Part shown: positions 36,226 to 46,917 of the stretch, one piece after another | Numbering within the stretch: the first letter of the stretch is position 1 | Layout of the letters: each line of letters begins with the position of its first letter | DNA from: Sepioteuthis lessoniana | Lineage: Eukaryota; Mollusca; Cephalopoda; Myopsida; Loliginidae | Assembly (NCBI GenBank): GCA_963585895.1 | Contig: OY757904.1 | Location: forward strand, 83,175,301-83,239,300 | Reading direction: 5' to 3' | DNA: 64,000 nucleotides | Notes under the pieces: generated by a model | What the model saw: only the letters and a program-made list of their open reading frames with translations | Database searches by the model: none | What the model was told of the DNA's origin: nothing | Position numbers and translations under genes: made by a program

Positions 36226-36779
36226 AATGTTAAACGTTTCGGTTTTTAAATGTGAAAACATTAAACCTTTATGAGGGCGTTAGAAATTCATACGCCTTGA
36301 TGGTTTATTATTTTCATTTTTAAAACTAGAATGCTTAACGATGGCAAATAATTCAAATTATAAATAAGGTCACTCTCTAAAGACTTTGTGTGTTTTGTGG
36401 GGGGGGATTTTTTTATTTTTATTTTTTTGCTTTGTTTTGTTTTGTTTTTCATATTTCAACACTTCCATGGTGTCGATTTGACAGTTATTAACGTCATCAG
36501 AAGAGAAAAAGAAATGTCTCCACTTAACACTTTTGGGGTGCAGGTGGAAGAAAACCAAGCACTGAAGGTGGGAGGAGCTGAATTGATTAATAAAACTCTA
36601 GTAGGAGGAAGGACCAGCCCTTTGGGTAGCAGTAAGAGAATATCAAGTATTGAAGGCACAGCAGTGAAAGAGGACGGAATTAATAATTAAAAGCCCAATC
36701 AGCAGAAAATTGATATTATCAATAGCTTTGCTAGCCACCATCCCACGGATAAGAGATGCATATATTACGATACTTGGGG
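35311..36779. other. Unassigned, with CT/CA and TA tracts
   Basis: A compound (CT)n/(CA)n tract lies at 35765-35842 and a (TA)n tract of 81 bp at 36142-36222. The 100-codon plus-strand frame at 36388-36690 has no recognised domain and begins in a T-rich run. No gene is supported. Confidence 0.5.
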
Positions 36780-37300
36780 AGACTAGCGGAGACTAGCGAA
36801 AAGCAGCTACAAGACTTCACGTCACTCTTGGATCTGTCCTTGTGCCAGAGCGTTTTGGGTGGTTTAAGCAAAGAAAAACTGAGATAACATGATACTTTAA
36901 GACGCCTACATACTAGACTCGTGAAAGTAAAGAAGCGATGAGAAAATGAGATAATACGATAATTTGAGATAACCCTTGTACCAGACAAGCATAGAGAAGC
37001 GAAGAGAAATTGAGATAATATGATCTTTAGAGATTCGCGCGAATCAGCAAACAGACTCCATGATACTCTGAGTTTTGACCTTTTACTAGACTCCCTAACA
37101 CTGAGAGAAGCTGACAGCAAAAGAACGAGAAAAGTGAACATAATACGCGATTTGAAATCACACTGTACCAAACGATTAAGGAACAGAAAGAAGCTGAGAG
37201 CTAAAGACTAAGAAAAGTGAACATAACCGCCACTAGTTATTGCCTTGTGCTGGACTATAGAAAGCGGAAAAAGAAAAGCCTAAAACTTATACGATAATTT
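36780..37300. repeat. Degenerate ~75 bp tandem repeat
   Basis: Recurring phrases such as GAGAAAANTGAGATAATACG, CTTGTACCAGACAAGC and CTTGTGCTGGACTATAG are spaced about 70-80 bp apart. The 146-codon minus-strand frame across 36731-37171 follows the repeat and lacks domain similarity, so I do not call it a gene. Confidence 0.5.
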
Positions 37301-37689
37301 GAGAAGCCTTGAGCCTGACTTTGAGTGCCTAGAAATTGACTGACTGTTAATTCATAAATTCGGTCTCCTATCACTACCAGCCTCTGAGAAGAGTGACTGT
37401 ATGTACCATCTTAAAGGCATTTTTAAACTAAATATTATTACTGTTACAAGTCGTGTCCTGTTCTCGGTTTGTTGGAGTTCAACTTTTTCTTGCTTTCTTA
37501 CTCATGCAGTCTCGTCCATCTACTCATCGACTTACGACTCCCATTTGCAATTAATCTGCTGTCTTGATCAAAAACACAACCTGAACAGATAAGTGGATCC
37601 ATGATACCATTCCATGACCCAACCAGCCAAGCGGAACGGTCAGTGGATTAAAAGCGGAATCACCCCAGGGTTTGGGGGAGGCGGATATA

Positions 37690-37721
<32 letters not shown>

Positions 37722-38012
37722 TATATATATAACTGAAAAAACTCAACCACCCTTCATTTGGCTATTATAAATTCATTTCAGCTGTCACATCTATAAAGGA
37801 GACCAGTTTCATCAGATAGCTATGTATATTTGCACACTATATATATATTGTATACATATATATATATTGTGTACATATATTCACGCAATGTATATACAAT
37901 ATATATATGTATATAATATATGTATACACAATATATATCAATATGCACACATATATAGACAATATATATGTATTTATGTATATGAATATACAAACAGTAT
38001 ATACGTACACAT

Positions 38013-38061
<49 letters not shown>
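37301..38061. other. Unassigned, ending in TA-rich DNA
   Basis: A (CA)n tract lies at about 37693-37719, and imperfect TATATGTATAC-type sequence runs from about 37830 to a (TA)n tract at 38016-38061. The Penelope-like element begins directly at the end of this tract, as if inserted in or next to TA repeats. Confidence 0.6.
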
Positions 38062-38067
<6 letters not shown>

Positions 38068-38352
38068 CTTGAATCGTGAGTCGGAATTCTCCTACTAAAG
38101 TTTCACCTTAACGGCTCATTAGGGAGTCTCATACCGACCAATGATAAAGGAGAAAACGCCGTTTTTATATTCACCAAAAACCTACCTAGCTTAAAATTTA
38201 CATAACAAAAGAAACAAATAAATTGAACAAAAAAAATCTAACTTTTATTTTTAAAAAAAACAAAAAAACTCGGGTATAAATACTCAGAAACCTATCTCTA
38301 ATTATAAAGCAACCACCCCCTTTTGTGTTTACAACTATTTAAAACCTCCGAC
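38062..38352 (-). repeat. Left terminal inverted repeat of the Penelope-like element
   Basis: This 291 bp block is the reverse complement of 39785-40074. It carries a hammerhead-like motif on the minus strand with a changed core (see separate entry). Differences from the right copy are few and include a length change in an A/T run near 38225-38270. Confidence 0.9.
38085..38140 (-). ncRNA. Hammerhead ribozyme motif, core-mutated (left end)
   Basis: On the minus strand the order is stem-I arm, CTAATGA (38122 to 38116), the stem-II arms, GAAAC, a four-base loop and GTA, as in the right copy. The catalytic box reads CUAAUGA instead of CUGAUGA, replacing the invariant G5. Known hammerhead biochemistry predicts loss of self-cleavage. 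Everything else in the core is kept, so a single change separates the two ends. Confidence 0.75.
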
Positions 38353-38482
38353 CTTTGGTTTAACATATCCCTACTTTTACAAGACGCTAATGCTAATTTT
38401 TCCTCCATGCAAAGCAAACAGTCCCTATCTCCCGCCCTATATTTACGGCATTTCTTTATTACTTCCCATTTCAGTATTGGAT

Positions 38483-38890
38483 CTATTCCTTTTTTTTATC
38501 CTTGACCTCCCACACATAACTAGTTAACGTGGTACTATGCCTACACTTCTCGCGGGAGAAACTCGTTTTATGGTTATAGTACCTAGTCTTAAATTCCCCT
38601 TGCGTCGACCCAAAATATACCTTTTTATTTCTATCATTACCCGGATCACTACATACTTCCACTTTATACACCACACATTCTTGTTTACATTTGCCTTCCA
38701 ATGGGCATCTAACCTCATCCCTACAATTACATTTAGCAATCACCTTATTTTTCTCTTTACTTAGTTTAGCTATGTTACTCTTATTTATTATGCCATTGAT
38801 GTTGGGCATGCAACTATAACATAATTTAACACAATTCATATTAAATATCTTATGTAGCGGGTTCCCACTGGGGAAATTTCTTTTTAACAA
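38483..38890 (-). pseudogene. Penelope-like element: GIY-YIG endonuclease domain (C-terminal half)
   Basis: Open for about 135 codons. It has the Cys-rich segment typical before the nuclease (CNCRDEVRCPLEGKC), then VVYKVEV and KVYFGST (the GIY and YIG strands in variant form), KTRYYNHKTSF with the catalytic Arg and His, and a terminal YVWEVKDKK with the conserved Glu. In Penelope-like elements this nuclease nicks the target for reverse transcription. The fragment starts abruptly at the head-to-head junction, so it has no RT upstream on its own strand. The GIY-YIG core residues look present, but the protein cannot be made whole here. Confidence 0.85.
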
Positions 38891-38899
38891 CTTAAAGAA

Positions 38900-39739
38900 T
38901 TATTTCCCTAAATTATTGACTACCTCCAATAATATCCAGCAGACAATGTATGAGGATATAAGGAGAATTAAGGAGTCCGACGGCATATTTGTAAAGTCGG
39001 ATAAGTCGGGCAATTTGTACGAAATAGAAAAGGGAAAATATGAGCAAATGATGTTTAAGGAGGTGGTTAAGCATTATAGGAAAGCACCACCAGATCTCGA
39101 AAAGGAGTTGAATAACGAAGCAAAAATGTTGGTGCATAGATTAGGTATTGTAGATAGAGTGGGAAAATACAATACTAAGAATTGTTTCATTACGAACAAG
39201 GACCACAAAAGTGATTTCAAGACTAATCCTGAATGTAGGCTTATTAACCCGGCCAAAACACAGATAGGTAAGGTTAGTAAAATAATCGTGCAAGACATAT
39301 GTGCTTCGCTTGGCGAAGCACAAAAGATTGTATTAAGTGGTTTGAGGAATACGATAAAGATGATTGGCGCTTCTTTATCAAATGTGATATTAGGGAATTT
39401 TACCCATCGATAACCGAAAAGACATTAAATAGAGCGTTAGATTTGGCTAAGGAATATATGGTGATACCTTTAGATAAGGTGGAGATAATTAAGCATTGTC
39501 GTAAAACATTGCTATACTATGACGATAGTATATGGATAAAAAAAAAAGAAGGTGGGAATTTCGACACACCAATAGGGGCATATGATGGGGCCGAAATTTG
39601 TGAGCTCGTGGTGTGTGTATTATTGTATAGCATTAATAAGATTGTGGACCCGAGTAGCCACGGACTTTACCATAATGATGGTTTAATTATCGTGGATAAA
39701 AGCACACCGAAAAAATGTGATGGTATTAGAAAAAGATAG
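38900..39739 (+). pseudogene. Penelope-like element: N-terminal and reverse transcriptase part
   Basis: The first frame (38916-39413) has IFVKSDKSGNLYEI and a CRLINPAKTQIGKVSK region as in Penelope-like proteins. A frameshift near 39300-39330 moves to the second frame (39299-39739), with KWFEEYDKDDWRF, motif A KCDIREFYPSI (Asp at 39386-39388), motif B TPIGAYDGAEICELV and motif C YHNDG at 39668-39682. Active relatives have an Asp where this copy has Asn (39674-39676), so the polymerase is expected to be dead. The frame then stops and runs into the right inverted end without the thumb or endonuclease. A 9-bp hairpin lies at the frameshift. Confidence 0.88.
39301..39321. repeat. 9-bp stem, 3-nt loop at the RT frameshift
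   Basis: GTGCTTCGC, loop TTG, GCGAAGCAC. The stem sits exactly where the Penelope RT reading frame changes, which suggests that a small templated inversion or slippage event caused the frameshift. Confidence 0.75.
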
Positions 39740-39784
39740 CATAGGCTGTTTGGCGAATTTGGATTTAGGTAAGATATGCAAACA

Positions 39785-40074
39785 GTCGGAGGTTTTAAAT
39801 AGTTGTAAACACAAAAGGGGGTGGTTGCTTTATAATTAGAGATAGGTTTCTGAATATTTATACCTGAGTTTTTTTTTTGTTTTTTTAAATAAAAGTAAGA
39901 TTTTTTTGTTCAGTTTATTTGTTTCTTTTGTTATGTAAATTTTAAGCTAGGTAGGTTTTTGGTGAATATAAAAACGGCGTTTTCTCCTTTATCATTGGTC
40001 GGTATGAGACTCCCTGATGAGCCGTTAAGGTGAAACTTTAGTAGGAGAATTCCGACTCGCGATTCAAGTTAATT
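39785..40074 (+). repeat. Right terminal inverted repeat of the Penelope-like element
   Basis: This is the reverse complement of 38062-38352. It follows the truncated RT frame and contains the intact hammerhead motif. It ends TTCAAGTTAATT, beyond which the flank is ordinary sequence. Confidence 0.9.
40006..40058 (+). ncRNA. Hammerhead ribozyme motif, intact core (right end)
   Basis: The stem I arm CTCC (40010-40013) pairs with GGAG (40044-40047). The core box CTGATGA lies at 40014-40020 and a short stem II (GCC with GGT, loop GTTAA) at 40021-40031. GAAA (40032-40035) is followed by a minimal stem III AC/GT closed by TTTA, then the cleavage triplet GTA (40041-40043). This is the compact type I arrangement reported for Penelope-like elements, where it is thought to process the transcript. 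All core bases needed for self-cleavage are present. Confidence 0.85.
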
Positions 40075-40349
40075 TTGTAATTGGTTCCACTCGTGTTGAG
40101 CACTCTTGTAATTGTAGCATTGCAGCGTTTACGGTGGGTTTTATTTTTCTTTTGACCAACTGACTGCATATCGCTTGATTTTTTTCAACTGGTGTGACAG
40201 GATTGGCCTTTTCTTTCTTTTTGTCCTATGATATTTTTTCTTTTTTCCCCGGGTGGTGATTCGAGATATTTTTATTTCTTGTTCCTGGCGGGGTTTTTTT
40301 CTTTTTTTTTTTTTTCTGGTAACTGTGAATGCTGGTAGATAATAGATTA

Positions 40350-40388
<39 letters not shown>

Positions 40389-41112
40389 TACACGCAGTTT
40401 ATATATACATTAACATAAACACTCAATATATATATATATATATATTTACACACACACAAGAAGTGGGAATATATAGACACATACACAAGAAGTGGGAATA
40501 TAATGATAACTATAGTCAAATATCTTTCCTTTTCTCTGGTTCCATGTTTCGCCTAACCTTGATACCCAGTCTTGTCTGTTGCATTGAATTGAGAGATGAG
40601 AAGGCCATAGTCCACTAGTAACTCCCCTAATAATCTGAGACGGTGTGCATTTCGACCAGACGCCTCTTAAGTAGAGTCGTCTAACCCAAGAAAGAACAAA
40701 AGGTTCGGACGCCGCTAATATTTCTAAGGTGAATAGCTTCTTGCGTCAAAGGTATTATCTTGTTTAGTCGTTTATTCTTTTGTTTTTCAGGTTCCAATTG
40801 CAAAAGTGTTTAAGCCTTTTTACATAAACAAATAGATGCTTTCACACATTTTAAAGAGAAAGAAATGTAAAATTAAATGACCAAAAGAGATCTCTTCTAA
40901 TTCATTATACACACAAATAATGATTGCAACTAGCGCCCACGAGAGCATTCACCGGATGTTGTCGATGCTGAGACTTTCTTCAAAATGGAAAAAGGAGCTT
41001 CTGCGCATAGGATTAGCGTATAGCGAAATGTCGATGAAATTTGTCAAAGAAAATAAAAATTATTAAAAGTAATTTTTCGGCCAAGACGACCCCGCAGACT
41101 AGAACTCTAACT

Positions 41113-41177
<65 letters not shown>

Positions 41178-42555
41178 AACTCAAAACCACACATCATCCA
41201 CATTGACTTTCCCCTTCTCCACATTGAAAGAAGCATCTAAGCCGTAAATCACCAACACCCCTCTCCTCTCCGCACACGTAACATCTGATTGACTGCATGC
41301 GTGTAAGTCTATCAATCCAACCACTATTAAGCAGAGGACATTTTTCTACCTTTTAATCCCATGTCAACACGTTCATACAAACCCTGATATTTTGAACTTT
41401 TTACTGATTTGTTTTCAATACAATTGTTAAAATTTTTACGTGTCTTCGAGTTCTTTGTTATTGCAGCTGTGGTTTTGTTCTTTCGTTGCAACTATACGCT
41501 GATATAACAGTAACAAGATACGATACGGTCACCAGATCTTGTCCTTTTAAAAGGACGCCCCAGTGTTATTTAGCAAATTTACTTAACAAAATACAAAACT
41601 GTTGGTGTCCTTGATTTTTATTGTTGATTACCTCCAATAATTCATTCCTAATGGTCACTCATCTCAGAATAGACGGGTTCATCGCTGATTAACTTCGGTA
41701 ATCTGACGAAAATTAGAGTTTTCGGCGTCACTTGATTGTAAGTCAAATATTTTCAGATGATTAGTGGATAAGTGAATGTTTACCCTCTTGTTAAATTAGA
41801 TGTGAAGCCACGATTCTCAAAACATTTTTCGGGGGTGGTGCTATGATTTAAACCAAGTATTTTTCTTTTAATCCCTTTTCTTTATATAAAATTACAACAA
41901 ACAATAAATCGCCGCGGTAAAAAGAGATAATTAGATTAGATACAAAACACGAGTAACAACCTCTTAGAATTCATGATGTTAAACTACATTTAAATCATAT
42001 CAACTCATATATTTTAATTTTTTTAATTTAGAAAAGGGTTAAAGTTACACTGAAAAAGAATTTTTTTTTTTTTTTTCAGTAAAATGATTATAAAAGAAGG
42101 TGGCAATCTTATTTCAATTTTTTGTTATCCAATCACTTAAATAGTTCACGGTCCTGTAGCACAATAAATGACGTGAATCAACAGTGGTCACTAAATAATC
42201 ACCCTTCGATTCCCCAGTTTCCTAAAATCGATGAGTGAAGAGACATTTTTGATTTAATTGTTTATCACTACAAAGACCAGCAATCATTATACTATTCAGA
42301 TAATTTGCATTTTCAGAATGATTTGACAGCAATCACGAGTAAGTACACATACAAAAGATGGTGTATCAATCAATAACCTAACTTAACACAAAGTTATTAC
42401 GTGAATTTTAATTTCAAGTTTTCAGTATATAATGCCAGATCTACGTGAATAATATTCATCATTAAACTGCGTGCAGTGAAAAGAAAAGATATTATGATTT
42501 AAAAAAACATTCTTAGAGTAAAATAAATTATCTTGCCTCATTAGGCCATACACTT
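40075..42555. other. Unassigned, with TA and GA tracts
   Basis: (TA)n runs occur at 40350-40385 and about 40427-40443, a duplicated AAGAAGTGGGAATATA phrase near 40459 and 40487, and a (GA)n tract at 41115-41173. No gene or recognised element. Confidence 0.5.
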
Positions 42556-42559
42556 ATTG

Positions 42560-43140
42560 GGGTATCTATGTTTTTATGGATCTTCACAAGCGTTCGAGAG
42601 ATAGCAAGTCTCCTCAGTTTTCCAGAGCTGTTCTCGGTCTTTTAGCCACTCTGAGTAGGGCTGTAGTCTGGACAATCACAACCCTTCCCCCATACATCAA
42701 GCTCTCCCATTCTCTTTCAAAATTATTTGGGATTTTTCAAGAGTTCCGACTATCATTGGTATCACTACCATTTTTATGTCCCATAGTTTTCCAAATCTTC
42801 CAAAAGATCTTTTTAAAAGGGTATTTTTTCCAGTTTTTCTATTTCCTTTAATTTTTCTTTTCTACTGGAACGACGAAGGCCACTAGCAGCATTTTTTTTT
42901 TCTTAATTATAACAGGGTCTGTTCTTCTGATTAAGAAATCTGTTTTTACTCAAAATCCCGGAGAATTTTGTTTGTCACACTTTCTGAGACGGTTTATAGT
43001 TGGTTCATGTACAATTTATCTGCCTGGTTGTTTGTATAATTCCCTGTGGATCACCTTCCCCACCAATCGTGCTTGTTCTTGTACTCGGTCTGAGAAGAAA
43101 AAGAAGAATTTCTGGTTATATTGCAAAGATTCTCAACAGT
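42560..43140 (-). pseudogene. LINE C, C-terminal fragment related to LINE A
   Basis: On the minus strand, read from about 43120 downward: KEYKNKHDWWGRVIHREL, a degraded KTDFLIRRTDPVIIKK segment matching the nuclease-like core of LINE A (IQTDHLISARRPDLIII), then KWW-type residues, VIPMIVGTLEK and QTTALL-like residues with DLLSL near 42590. The order and motifs follow the last about 190 residues of LINE A (7790-8300), but the sequence is distinct enough to be another family of the same clade. Frameshifts and stops abound. The plus-strand frame at 42576-42851 is its antisense shadow. Confidence 0.6.
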
Positions 43141-43294
43141 ATCTCTTGTTTTAAGTATTTTTGAATGGATTCATATTTGATGTTTTAGTCATGATCATCA
43201 GTTTGTCTTAATTACTTGTAATATACCCATATATTGAATACACTGCCATAGAACAGTGGTTAGCAAACTAATCTCTTGAACGATTCCATGGCGG
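43141..43294. other. Short spacer
   Basis: AT-rich sequence between LINE C and the next SINE, with nothing recognised. Confidence 0.5.
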
Positions 43295-43535
43295 GGGGTC
43301 CTCGTGATGTAATGGTTAAAGCGCTGGACTGCAGAATCCTAGTAAGCGAGTTCGAACTCCAGTCGCTCTTTTACGTTCACTTTCAGACAAATACTCTTGG
43401 GAAAGGTATGAACCCCCTTTTCCTCCTAGGTATGGGTTAAATATTACCATTCCTGTTTTTCTCGAAGGATGACTTTGGCATTAAATAACCCACAAAGGTT
43501 GATATGTCATTAAACAAATAAACAAAACAAAACCA
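43295..43535 (+). mobile_element. tRNA-headed SINE, tail A (best copy)
   Basis: The head GTCCTCGTGATGTAATGGTT has an A-box-like segment, and GCGAGTTCGAACTCCAGTCG is a strong B box. The body contains TTTTACGTTCACTTTCAG, ATACTCTTGGGAAAGGTATG and TATGGGTTAAATATTACC. The tail reads TAACCCACAAAGGTTGATAT, then GTCATTAAACAAATAAAC. The head resembles a Glu/Asp-type tRNA, while the anticodon stem is not canonical, so this is a SINE and not a tRNA gene. Confidence 0.85.
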
Positions 43536-45753
43536 TTTCACTTGGTGTCATTAATTTCACATTTACAAAAGTTATCTTATTTTCGTAGATTGATTAATGA
43601 TTATAAGGGAGGTAATTGATACATTACTTCAACAAGAAATATATTCTAATGTTAGTTATCTCCCTTCCTATATCACCATATGTTATACATTTTCAAGAGG
43701 AAGTTATTTGTCTGTGATAAGCAAAAACATCCAAACAAATTAAAATGACGTGAAACAAACCACTTCGACAAAACACACACAAATATAACTCCAAAGAGGA
43801 AACTTGTATAATTTGAAGTTTTTAAGACCATTTTTGAAAACAATAATTGGGGTGAGTTGGCCAATAAATGAGTAATAGTTTCAATTGCAATCCACCCACA
43901 TTCAGAAGCTTTAGGACAGGGGGGGGCTCTAAAGTGACCAATATCGATTCTAGAGATCAAGAATTACTCTTGAATCGATTAGAAATTGTTATTACAGAAC
44001 TACATGAAAATTCTATCAGTACACTTCCAACCTATCAATGGTTAAAGTTTGTTTTCCTAGCAAATTCCACTCTGTATATATGCTATTTACTTTCACTTTT
44101 AAATAAGTAAGGAACTCTACTCAAGTGAGTTTGTTTCATATTATAAAGTCAAATTAAATAGATTTGTTCTGATCTATACTTCGTGTAGTTTGTTAACTAC
44201 ATTCATTTTAGTTTAATCACAAACCCATAGATCAAAAGAATCAACACAATTTATCTGAATATATTAAACTTGGATTTATACTTCCACTTACAAGGGAAAA
44301 TAAGCCTATGTGCCTCTTATGGGAAAAAAAAGGGTACTTAGAACTGCAGAAACTGCAAAAATAAAAGATCATCATTAAAAATTCACCCCACCCATCAAAA
44401 TATATAAAAATTTTGATGTTTTAGAACTTTGAAAAGTAAAAAAAATTAAATTTGTCATTTTCGAAACCACTTGTTAAGATTGATAATGAAGGAAGTCATC
44501 TTATAATATTCCTCTCAATATAGTAAAAAAAGGAAATTATATACTAGAGAATATAAAGAAGAGAGTATAACACCATCAAGTAAAGAAGTTATCAAAGCCA
44601 ATAAAAAAAAGACTTTGATCCTGTTTTAAAATGCTTGTCTTTAAGTACAATTACGATTCAAACATATATTGATGTGATAGTTGAATATTTGGAAAAAAGT
44701 TAGGCATGTGAACTGTCATTTTAAGTTTTCCATCCAATTTGATGAATCAACTTTTGATTGTTCAAATATTCTCATGGTTTATGTTAGATATTTTTGTCAA
44801 ACTGAAAATTGAATGATTGTTCAAAAGACATGATGATTTTTAAATTGCTTAGAGGAATAGTTAAATGAGCACAATGTTTCTACTTATCCTTATAACTGCA
44901 GTGGATATGACCTGCAAAGATTGACCAAAAGGTTTCTAACACACCCACACTATAAACGATGTATTACACAGACACAACTAAGTGATAAAAAGACTCAGTG
45001 ACGAAGTGTATGATACACTACTGATGTGTATCAAATTGATAAATAAAATTTGAACATATCTATTCAATTCATGACTGTTTGGGAAACTGTGAGAAAAAAA
45101 TCATGTAGTAGTAAACCTATTACTGTTACATAAGTAAGATGGCTGTCAAAAGATGTTAGCTTACAAAAACTTGTTGCATTGAGTTTCTTACAAGTGTAGA
45201 TTCCACTCTATATAATGGTTTGAAAAAGAATAAGAACCATCTTTTTCTATTTGGTAGACCGATATTTAAAATTTAACAATGCACACTGATTTTCATGGTA
45301 AAGATGTGACAATTATTGAAGCCCTAACAATAGTGTTAAACATCAAAGTCAAAATAGGCCTTTTTAAATAATCATTAGTAAAAAGATTTTCTGTATTTTT
45401 CCAGCTTATAACAAATGGAAAATGAAAACCAAATGATGTTAAGTCAGATATCTAGACAAAGCACCTTAAGAAATTGAATGAAGACTCAAGTGTATTTTGA
45501 AAGACTTGGAGAAAATGCACATGTCCAACTGGATAGTGACACCATTTAATTCAAAACTGGAAAATGAATCTAACCTGTAAGTTGACCTTGTTGAACTGGC
45601 CATGGATCTCAAAACTAAATCACTGCTTAAACATATGGCTATCAGTAACTTCTAAAATAAATATTATCATAATATCTCCCAAACTTTGTATTAAAGTGAA
45701 CCCTCTTTTTACTTACATTTCTAAGTTCCTATCCGGTTGAGATTGATTTTAGT
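43536..45753. other. Unassigned AT-rich stretch
   Basis: About 2.2 kb with no recognised gene, element or long repeat. Short frames near 43673-44110 lack domain resemblance. It ends at the CATG target site of the Gypsy element. Confidence 0.5.
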
Positions 45754-45757
45754 CATG

Positions 45758-46750
45758 TGTTACGGCCACCGTAACACATAGTGCAAGAACTACTATGTGG
45801 ACCGGAAGTGGGGGAAGGCAATTGGCGAGTCTTCGAGCCCTAGCTACAGGGGAAGAAGCAGCCGAGAAGGGGAAAAGGTCTTGACCCGGATAAGGAACAG
45901 ACATGCCATTGGTCGAGGCTGGGAGGGCGCTTTACTGCCAAAAAGAAACGAAACCCAAAAAGCTAGTTTCGAGCTTCGCCAAGGAAGAGAAAGGTCGCCT
46001 TTTCACGGAGTCCGGTGAAAGGGGAAATCCTAGTCCCAAAATGGCATATAGAAGCATTTAGCTCCGTTGGGTAAGAACCTGAGGCTCAACATAAAAGAAA
46101 AGGGAAACAAAAACTGGTGCCTTGCAACTCGTTAATAGGAGATTAACGAATATAAGAAAAAAAAGAAAAAATTAACAAGAGAGGAAAGATAAAAAAAAAG
46201 GTTAGTCAAAATTTTTATCAAGAATAATATACGTAACCTAAATAAAGGTCCGTATCAAGACTGTTCCAAAGAAACATTTTTGAGGCTGTTCATCAGCAGC
46301 TAGTTTCGGCGGAAAACCTATTTGGTTAAAATTTGTATATCCATAAAGACGAAGAGGAGAGACTTTTGTTCTTCGGTGAAAGAAGAAAAAAATACAAAGA
46401 AAAAAAATACTTTGTCTTATTGGAAGGACCTAGTCAGATACTATTGGGAGCGACTTGTCCTCCACATTGCTGTATATTTTTTTGTTGTATTCGTTTTGCT
46501 CTCTGTCCGTTGTCACAGTTGTGCTTTCTTTTAAATGAAAAAAGTGTATGAATGATACGTATATAAAGAAAAGGAGAAAACCAAATCCGCGTTATATTGT
46601 TTGTCCGGTTCAGGATACCCTACGTATTCATTCATATCACGTTGACCTCTTTAACCTTCAAACCCTCATTCGTCCGTGGTCTTAGTAACCCACACATAGG
46701 ACTCCGTCCATATCTCGAAAAATTAAAAATACGGGTGGAAACTCGTCACA
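45758..46750 (+). repeat. 5' LTR of the Gypsy element
   Basis: 993 bp, from TGTTACGG to CGTCACA. Compared with the 3' LTR it has about 15 substitutions and a different 15-20 bp segment near the start. There GTAACACAT makes an 11-bp foldback with the LTR tip (45755-45779). Short frames inside both LTRs are mutual copies and not genes. Confidence 0.93.
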
Positions 46751-46751
46751 T

Positions 46752-46767
46752 TGGACCTCGTCCGGGA
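46752..46767 (+). other. Primer-binding site
   Basis: TGGACCTCGTCCGGGA begins one base after the 5' LTR. It starts with TGG, complementary to tRNA 3' CCA, and shares CTCGTCCGGGA with the classical proline-tRNA primer site, so a proline-type or related tRNA is the likely primer. Confidence 0.75.
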
Positions 46768-46917
46768 AATTTTTAATTTTTAAAAAAAAAATTTAAAAAA
46801 AGAAAAATTAAAAAGCTAAAAATACGTGTAAGAATCCTCCGGGCTTCTAGACAACGAACAAATCACACAGAGGGGGCTCGTTAGCCACAAAAAAAAATTC
46901 CATAAAATTAAACGAGA

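Larger units (their letters stand above)
38062..40074. mobile_element. Penelope-like element with inverted ends and inverted halves
   Basis: The ends are inverted repeats of about 290 bp (38062-38352 and 39785-40074), more than 95% alike by eye. The interior has two head-to-head halves: the GIY-YIG endonuclease end of the protein on the minus strand (38890 to 38483) and the N-terminal and RT part on the plus strand (38900 to 39739). The junction lies near 38892-38905. The plus half lacks the RT C-terminus and the endonuclease, going straight from RT into its 3' end. Penelope-like elements often occur as rearranged or inverted partial dimers. Both ends carry hammerhead ribozyme motifs. The copy is inactive as it stands. 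Confidence 0.9.

Noticed and set aside
36731-37171. 146-codon minus-strand frame with a hydrophobic start
   Set aside because: It lies on a degenerate tandem repeat, with no family resemblance; the signal-peptide-like start is probably chance.
42576-42851. 91-codon plus-strand frame
   Set aside because: It is antisense to the LINE C C-terminal segment, which carries recognisable family motifs.
43296-43366. Functional tRNA gene
   Set aside because: A and B boxes are present, but the anticodon arm and acceptor pairing are not canonical and the sequence continues into a SINE body and tail repeated elsewhere.
45797-46551. Small frames in the 5' LTR (and matching ones at 49482-50240)
   Set aside because: They are duplicates inside both LTRs and do not resemble any protein.
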